Source: Delphinapterus leucas (Eukaryota; Chordata; Mammalia; Artiodactyla; Monodontidae). Taken from it: a stretch of DNA of 64,000 nt. A program made the position numbers and the translations under genes. Position 1 is the first letter of the stretch; the number at the start of each line of letters is the position of its first letter. The DNA is taken from contig NW_022098076.1 in assembly GCF_002288925.2 (NCBI RefSeq), forward strand, positions 67,559,964 to 67,623,963, given 5' to 3'. Below the pieces are notes generated by a model, which had not been told where the DNA came from, made no database searches, and worked only from the letters and a program-made list of their open reading frames with translations. Positions 52,301 through 61,300 of this stretch are shown here, in pieces.

Positions 52301-55300
52301 AGTTTCTACCTTTTGACTGCCTTCGTCTAATTTCCCCTTCCCCACCCCCTTCCTCTAGTAACTGCCAATCTGATCTCTTTTTCTGAGTTTGTTTTTGAAG
52401 TATAATTGACCTCCAACTGTTACACATCATAGTGATTCCATATTTCTATACATTTTGAAATGATCACCAGTTAAGCCTAGTTACAGTATGTCACCGTACA
52501 AAGATATTACATAGTTATTGACTATATGCCCCACCTTGTATATTTTACACCCATGACTTAGTTATTTTGCAACTGAAAGTTTGTATCCCTAATCTTCCTT
52601 ACCTATTTCTTTTCTCCTTCCACCCCCCTCCCCTCTGGCAACCCCTGTTTGTTCTCTGTATCTGTAACTCTCTTTCTTTTCTGTTCTGTTTCTTCATTTG
52701 TTTTGTTTTTGAGATTGCACAAATAAGTGAAATCATACAGAATTTGTCTTTCTCTGACTCATTTCACCTAACATAATACCCTCTAGTTCCACCCATGTTT
52801 TCAGAAATGGCAAGATTTTATTCTTTCTTGTGGCTGAGTAATATTACGTTGTATATGTGTACACACACACACACACACTCACACTCACACACCCACCTAC
52901 CCCAGAAAGAAGGTAATTATTAGATTGACCTCTTAGGTCATTTGCAACCTTGAGAGCCTGTATTTGAGGACCGTATAAATCCCTTAATAAACATTTCTGG
53001 CTTTCACAGTTCTCTCTTGTTAGTTTTTAGCATACTAACAGGAATTTTTCTTTTTTCTATTTTTCTTGTGAAGTTGAGATACAATAAATTATTTTTTTCT
53101 TCACTGTAATTACAAGGAACTCTGGTTACCAGAAAATAAAGGTCGTCAGAGTGACCTAGTTAGGGAAGTGAAAGACTTCCTCTGCTTCTGGTTTTCATTT
53201 CTCTTAAATAAAAATGAGAATGGGTGCTTTTTATCTTTCCATTAAAGTTAAAGGTAATACTTATTAAATCTTTTCTTTGGGATCATCTGCTAGCTTTTAA
53301 GGCTGAGGAAATTTGAATTTATAAAATTGATTGAAATAGCTATACTTAAAAAAAAACTGGTCGGGCTTCCCTGGTGGTGCAGTGGTTGGGAGTCCGCCTG
53401 CTGATGCAGGGGACACGGGTTCGTGCCCCGGTCCAGGAGGATCCCACATGCCGCGGAGTGGCTGGGCCCGTGAGCCATGGCCGCTGGGCCTGTGCGTCCG
53501 GAGCCTGTGCTCCGCGGTGGGAGGGGCTGCAGCAGTGAGAGGCCCGTGTACCACAAAAACAAACAAACAGAAAACTGGTCATGTTTTTTATGTTACATAA
53601 GCAAACCCCTCATTTTCAGAAACTTGTAAAACTGAGACAATGCGATCTTCTGGTTTGATTAATTTTTCATTATTGGTCTTGGAGAGTTATGCAATTAAAA
53701 TATATTTTATTCTGTGTTGGACGCAGGATTCTGAACCATTCTTGGAAAGTTAGCAAGTAGAACCTAGAGAAGAAGGTGAAAATCGTGGCTTCCGCAAACC
53801 TCTAGACCTAATTTCCGATTTATAGGGAAACGGGGTATAAGAGCAATTTAAACAGCACCATGAGGAAACAATCCATCAAATCCAGAATGTGGGATGTTCA
53901 CCAGGACATTTGGCCTGGGTTCTTTCAAAATTCAATATCATGAAAAAAAAAAGTAGGAAGTCTACTTTGGACTAAAAGAGAATAAAGAGACTGTAATGTA
54001 TGAACCTTAATGGATCCAGGTTTGAGGGGGAAAAAAACATTTATTAAAGCATTTTGGGAATAGATAAATTTGAATATGGACTAACTCAATGATATTAAGA
54101 AATTGTCAGTTTTCTTAAGTGTGTAAATATTACGGCTATAGAGGAGAATGCCCTTATTTTTAAGAGATGCATGCTGAAGTATTAGTGGTAAAATGTCATG
54201 ATATGTATAATTTCAAATGGTCTGGAAAAAAGCACACATATAGAGAGAAATCAGATATGGCAAATCATTAACAATTGTTCAGTCTAGGTGGAGGGTATAC
54301 AGGATTTTCTGTATGTTTGAAATTTTTTCATAATAAAATGGGGAAAATCCATCGCTTCTGGAATTTTATATATATATGTATATATATCCTTTAGTATGAA
54401 GAGTAAAGCTTGTAAAGCCTCTACATTAGTTGAACGAATGGGGTAGACATTATTAATTTCTGTGCGGGAGGTATAGGAATAAAGTATAACATCTGTTTTC
54501 ACTGGTCCATATAATACTTGATTTTATTGTATCTGACATGGCACACTTGAACTTTCTAAATTTTTTCCTCCACTTTCTTGTTTGAAGAATGAGCATATTG
54601 GCTTATAGACACATTGACTTTTGAAGCCTATTTGTTTATAAATAAACTCTACCTGCAAAGAATTTTGTGGAGAACCTTTACCTTAAAGGGCTTAAAATGC
54701 ATTGTGGTTAAATTTGCACGGTAGAAAGAACCTCATTTGAGCTATGCTTGGTCACAGACCTAGAGAAAAGGTCATGGGGAAGTAAAGAGTAAGTTTCACT
54801 TGTAAGAAAAATATTTACTATTCTAAAAGTTCTAAAAGAACACATTCACAGTGTGTTCAGAAGTTATCTTTCAGCAACTATTTGGAAGTATTTGGTTAGA
54901 ATTTTTGAAAATTAAAACTCTAAAAACTAATATAAATCCTTACGAGTTACATCTTTATTCCCTGCCATTGTCACTTTTGTATTAATTTATTTTATAGCTT
55001 ATATTCTGAAATTTAAAAAACCCCACCTTATATTGTGTTATGAGGTGGCTTCTCTATCTGAACTCATTGTTAAATAATACAGTTGTACATGAGAAAAAGT
55101 AACTCTTTAGGCTTGTCATGAAAATTACTGACAATCTCAGTTTTCATAAACAAGTTCAGTTTTGATAAGGGAAAAATGATCTGTTAAAGATTATCTGTCA
55201 TTACTGTTTCAAGGTTCTGTTGAGTTATTAATTTAAGTCTGTCAAGTTTAGTATGAAGTGTGCAGAACAAGTTATAAAGCATCATTTTAGCCCAAAGTTT

Positions 55301-58300
55301 TCGTGACTTGGCTGTGTACTGATGGGTTTAGTATGGGTAATACTTTGTGTGTGGGTGTGTTTTCTGTATAATTATGCTGGCATGTTATAGTCATAAGCTT
55401 CTCCTTTCCTTCCTCCTCTCTCTCCTCTCTCCCTGCTATGCAGAGTATTTGATTTCTGACAATGGAGGACAACAGCTCTCAATAAGTGACGCCTTCATCA
55501 AAGGTAATTTTATCAAAAGCTATACATGGGATGGTGTCTCTTTTGTTCATGGGGATATACTTGGGGCTTAGCACATTGATAGGTGCAGACTAGGTACTGA
55601 CAATGTATTTGATTATTGTAGTATCATGGGAACACAGGTTTTAATATGTGTAGTAACTTTGAGAGTGTTGAGAACCAAAAATGTAAACTTGGACTTGGTT
55701 TGAAAGAAGGTCTCTGATCTGAAAAGTAATTGTTTAAAAGCTTTTAAATAGATTTTGAATTTTATTCATTTAAAGGCATGAATAGCTTATGCTTTCCTAT
55801 ATCATGAGTATAGTATTAAGTATTGATATACGTATCATCAGTGATTGTCAAGCTTATCAAAAAGCCTATAGGCAGATCTCATCCAATTGAGGATGCTGCT
55901 TGCCCTGGGGAGTTGGGAAGACAAGTGGACAGAAGAGATAAAGAGATAATGCTGATCATTTCCCTGGAGACAAGAGGAAGTACAAGCCTTTTCTAACTGT
56001 GACCCTACTTAGCTTGCTGTGGAGTGAAGACACACTTACTTAATTGGTCCATAACACTCTACAGCTTAGGCCTCAGATAATGGGAGGGTTTCACATAAAA
56101 GAGAGAAGGTAGGGCAAACTGGTACAAAGGCAGCCACTTGCAGCTGGTGTCATAACTTAGCAGTGTTTCTAAATTCACCTCCAAGCATCTGGTTCAACTA
56201 GATGTTTATAGACCAGGGGTTTAAATAATTGAAATGTGCCATTTTTGTACTTCACTTGTCATGGACACTTGCTTTACTGTGTAAGCTGCTAGAATGTTTA
56301 GTTGAAAGTTTTTTTGTTTGTCTAGTTTGCTTTAAGAGGGGAAAGATTTGACAATTTTTGTAAGCATTTCTCACCTCTTTTCTTTCCATTTATTCAATCA
56401 CATTTTTCAACATTTAGTGAGCATCTTTTTTTGCAAAGCATGTAGTATTATGTTATTTTTTTGGTCTTGATCCATTAACAAAATTTTACATAAATTGCTA
56501 TTTACCGTGTTTTAATTTCTTTACAGTTAATTTTTAGGTCTGACTTGTAAAAGTTTTGCCAATTAAAAAGAAAGCCTTTTGTTCCTGTATTGAAAAAGAA
56601 ACACTAAAAAGATTGTCTGAGTAGACTTTCTATACTGTCATGTACTAGTTCAGACATATAAGGGCTGAGCTTTTCTCTTTAAAGTTCAGCACCCACACTA
56701 TCACATGTTCTGCTTGCATTCTGACTTCTATTGAATGCAGTTTTCAGTTTGTGATTTTATAGGAAAAATAAAGCACCTCGTTTTGTTAATGTCCCCAAAT
56801 AAGTAAAAAGAGTGTAAAAAAAATCTCATTTGCTTTTCAGAAGCTGTATTTATAATTATTTTCTTGAGAGTCCTGGTTGCTTATGTAAATTTACTTTTCA
56901 CACTTCTGTCTCTGATTTTGTCTGTTGAGAATATTGATGATCTAACTCAGAGTTCATTTTTTTATTTACGAATTTAAACATGTCCTTGCTTTTTTTACAC
57001 CAACAATTGAATTGGCTAACTTAAAAAATGTAAAAACGTTAAGTTGGCAATTTCTAAATCTACGAGTGGATGGTATAAAACGTGACAATGAAGTATAATT
57101 TCTTATTTTACACTTAGAATCCTTATTTAACCGTCGAGTTGAGGAAAAATCCAAAGAGCTGCCTTTCACACCTTTGGGTTGGCATCATAACAACCTGGAG
57201 CTGCTGAGGGAGGAGAATGGAGAGAAACAAGCCATGGAGAGGTTGCTGTAAGGCAGTGAGCTTTTTAATTTTAATTCTCCATTTTTATAATCTTCAGTGA
57301 CTTGATAGGCATGTGCATAGTTCTTCCTTAGAGAGTCAAAAATACTAACATTACTTAGGAAATAAAGCCTGTTCTGATGAAATTTCTTATAAAAAAGTGT
57401 CCTAAATTGTCCTTGTCTGTCTCCATTGTCATTTATGTGTTAAAGTTTAATCATATTAAATGGGTCATCTTAGTTGAGGATATTCACAGATTTTCTTTAT
57501 GTGAGAAATCATTAAGGTGCAGATATGCAGAAAGAATAAAATTGACCGAGAAAATCTCATCTGTGAGCCATAATTAGTGTGCTTATTTCTTTGTAGACTG
57601 TGTTGTATCTTCAAAACTGTTGTCTCTGGCAGTATTAACTATGCAGACTTCTTTCCTGTAACATTTTTGTAGCTCAGCTAATCACAACCACATGATGGCA
57701 CTACTCCAGCAGTTGCTCCACAGTGAGTCATTGTCACCATCTTGGAGGGACATCATTGTATCACTAGTCTGCCAGGTTGTTCAGACAGTCCGACCTGATG
57801 TCAAGAACCGGGATGATGACATGGATGTCCGTCAGTTTGTCCACATCAAAAAAGTGAGCTCTGCTAATGCTTTCCTAATGCTAGGAATTGATGAGATGGG
57901 CCTGATAATAATTTGTCTCTTAATGGTAATCTGAAAGGGTCATTACCAGGAGGGGTGCTAGGTGAGGAGGGGGAAGTTTTTCTGCCTGCTCTATTTGTTA
58001 GCAGTGCACTTAAGGGTCATAGAAGCCACTGTTAGGAAGTGAGAGGCGAATGGGGGTGGGGGGTAAGTTGGGCTTGCAATGAGTTGGGAACCCAAACTTT
58101 CTTGCTTCCTCTTCTTGATGGGTCATCTATGAGAAGTCCTCTTCCTACAGATTACTGTCACTGTTCTGAGTAAAAGCAGTGGGTAATTGCTTTATTTAGA
58201 GAGTAGTGGAGTTTTGCCTGTATTTTTTGCCTATGATATGTAACTTAATAGTGGTCTTAATTGACATCTGGCATCAAGTACCAGGTAGTATGTTAGAGTG

Positions 58301-61300
58301 TTGATGATCATGCTAAGAGGCCTTTCATTATTGGTTGAAAGGAAGAAATGCATCCTGGAACTTTTTGTACTTATTTGGAAATAAATAATAGAATTCATTT
58401 GACTGGATTCTAAGGATGTATCATTGAATTTTATTGTTTTCTTAATTGTTTCATTAGATCCCAGGTGGAAAGAAGTTTGATTCTGTGGTTGTCAATGGGT
58501 TTGTTTGTACCAAGAATATTGCACATAAAAAGGTAATGTGATTCAGTTCAACAGTGAAGTTCAGCAAACTATGACTGTGTGCCAAGCTAACAAGCTGGGG
58601 GTACCTTAATCATGGAAGAAAAGGAGATTGGACATTGAGGGGTGACTAGCAGTGTCTCCCGTAGGGAGAGTTGGGGGTTGAGGGAGAGTCTCCCAGAGCC
58701 GATGATGATTGGGACTTGTACAGTGGGAACTCATCAGACAGAAGAAGGCTTCCCAACCAGCAGGCTGACAGGACACTGGTATCATTTCTGCCTTCACCCC
58801 ACTGCATCTCAGGGAGACAGGATTTTCTAACAGACTGGAGTCCTTCCAGAGGCCTACCATTTGACAACTTTGTTCTTCCTCATAGGGCTGAGCTCAGAAT
58901 TATCACTGGAATTCTGTTATCCTTCTTCCCTTTTATCTCTACCGTCAACCCTGAGGCTCTTTCTAGCACTAGCACAGAGAGTAGGGTGAAATAACCTGGT
59001 GGACTAAGGAAACTCTGAGATCCTAAGGTGCAAGATGGGAAATGGCAGGAGATGGGGCTGGAGGAAGCAGGCAGGGGCTTTGTATCTCACTTTATTCTGA
59101 AGGCTACTGATTAGCAAAGTGTAGTGTGCATCAGGATCACCTGTGGACCTTGTTAAAAATGTAGATCCCTAAGTCCAAACCCTGGAAATTCTCATTCAGT
59201 AGGTTTAGGGGGGTGGGAATTGGGGGGTGAGTACGGGAAGGGTGGGACTACTTAAAAAAAATTTTTTTTAAGGAAGTATAGTTAATTTACAATGTTATGT
59301 TAGTTTCCAGTGTACAACAAAGTGATTTAGTTTTTTATACACATATATATATTTTTCATATTCTTTTCCATTATAGTTTATTACAGGATATTGAATATAG
59401 TTCCCTGTGCTGTACAGTAGGACCTTGTTGTTTATTTATTTTATACACAGTGGCTTGCATCTACCATTCCCAAACTCCCAATTTATCCCTCCCTGCACTC
59501 CTTTCCCCTTTGGTAACCATAAGTTTGTTTTCTATGTCTGTGAGTCTGTTTCTGTTTTCTATATAAGTTCATTTGTGTCATATATTTTAGATTCCACATA
59601 TAAGTGATATTATGTAATATTTGTCTTTCTCTGTCTGTCTTCACTTAGTGTGGTAATCTCTAGATCCATCCTCGTTGTTGCAAATGGCATTATTTCATTC
59701 CTTTTTATGGCTGAGTAGTACTCCATTGTGTATATATGTACCACATTTTCTTTATCCATTCATCTGTCGATAGACGTTTAGACGGCTTCCGTGTCTTGGC
59801 TATTGTAAATAGTGCTGCTATGAACATTGGGGTGCATGTATCTTTTCAAATTAGAGTTTTCTCTGGATGTATCCTCAGGACTGGGATTGCGGATCATGTG
59901 GTAACTCTGTTTTTATTTTTTTAAGGAACCTCCATACTGCTTTCCGTAGTGGCTGCACCAATTCCCATTCATCTGGGACTGCTTTTAATGGAGGCACTCT
60001 GGGTGTTTCCAGTATCGTTTATGGGTTCTCACATTTTGAGAAGCCATTGATCTGTACAGTGTTCTCAAACCTTGCTGTGCTTCAGAATCACTAAGGGAAC
60101 TTATTAAACATAGAGACACCCTGGCCCCACCTGATTTGGTTACAGTGAGACCTCAGGCAGATCTCAAGCCTGAACAACTAGATGGAGAAACTGCAGTCCT
60201 GTTTTCACTCTTTTCTAAGCAGAGTCTAATAATTTTTTTTTTGTAAGTCATTAAGCCTCCTGAAAGTTGTTAGTGACCAAAGAGAAATAAAAGTATGTTT
60301 GGATTTGATATTATAGCAATGATCCAGAGTTCATATTTCTACATAGAGTCTTATTAAAACATTTTACCCATCAAAGTAGTACTTTAGTTTTTTAAAGATT
60401 TATTTATTTTTTATTTTATTTATTTTTTTTTTAAAGTTTTTTTTTTAATTTTTGGCTGTGTCAGGTCTTAGTTGCAGCACACGGGATCTTTGTTGTGTCA
60501 TGCGGGTTTTCTCTTCTCTAGTTGTGGTGCGTGGGCTCCAGAGCACGTGGGCTCTGTAGTTTGCGGCACTCGGGCTCTAGTTGAGGCGGCAAACTCAGTA
60601 GTTGTGGTGCGCAGGCTTAGTTGCCCTGCGGCACGTGGGATCTTAGTTCCCTAACCAGGGATCAAGTCACCTGTATTGCAAGGTGGATTCTTTACCACTG
60701 GACCACCAGGGAAGTCCCCAAAGTAGTACTTTAAATCAAATTAAAGGGTCTTTGTTGAATTCAGAGGTAGGTATGTTGTGCTCATCTCCGGAATTAAAAA
60801 CTGCTATGTGGGTGTGGTAGACACATATGCATGAATGACTATCTTGCTCCACTGACCATATTTAGAGGTAGTCTTTAATTTGTAGTTGCTAAAAGAGCCC
60901 TGAATGTAGTTTCCCAGCTGATGAGTCACTGTTTTCAGGACCATTTACCGGTTTGGCCCTGATAAGCTTGGTCAGTCAGAAACTTCGATTGCAGGACCCT
61001 GGCTATTCTGCTTGTGGCTTTAGTTGCGTGGTTAGGATATATTGTTTGAGTCACTGCTTCAGGATATGCTTTAAGGTTTTCTGTTTTAACTTCTTATTAC
61101 CCAATTTGGCTTGCAAATTTATGACTGCTTGGAAATTTACTCCATTAAAAATATATTCAGCAGGTGTTTTAAATCTTTTCTCCCTCATCTACCCTTCTTG
61201 AATTTCAGAAAAGTTAAATTCTGCCTTCAGAGTTGCTGATTTGTGGGAGTTTGTGGAGTAGACTGTCTTTAAGCCCCTCTCTGCCCTACCCAGGGCTGGA

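Larger units (their letters stand above)
49813..55443 (+). other. PIKFYVE: PIKFYVE intron 12
   Basis: It contains an old SINE (50606-50723), an L1 3' region (52065-52860), a (CA)n run (52860-52902) and a CHR SINE (53363-53570). 50724-52060 and 53571-55443 are unassigned. Confidence 0.8.

Noticed and set aside
59105..60190. One MER5 element split by the L1 at 59265-59975
   Set aside because: The left piece reaches the element's 3' part and the right piece starts again at its beginning, so they look like two separate copies.
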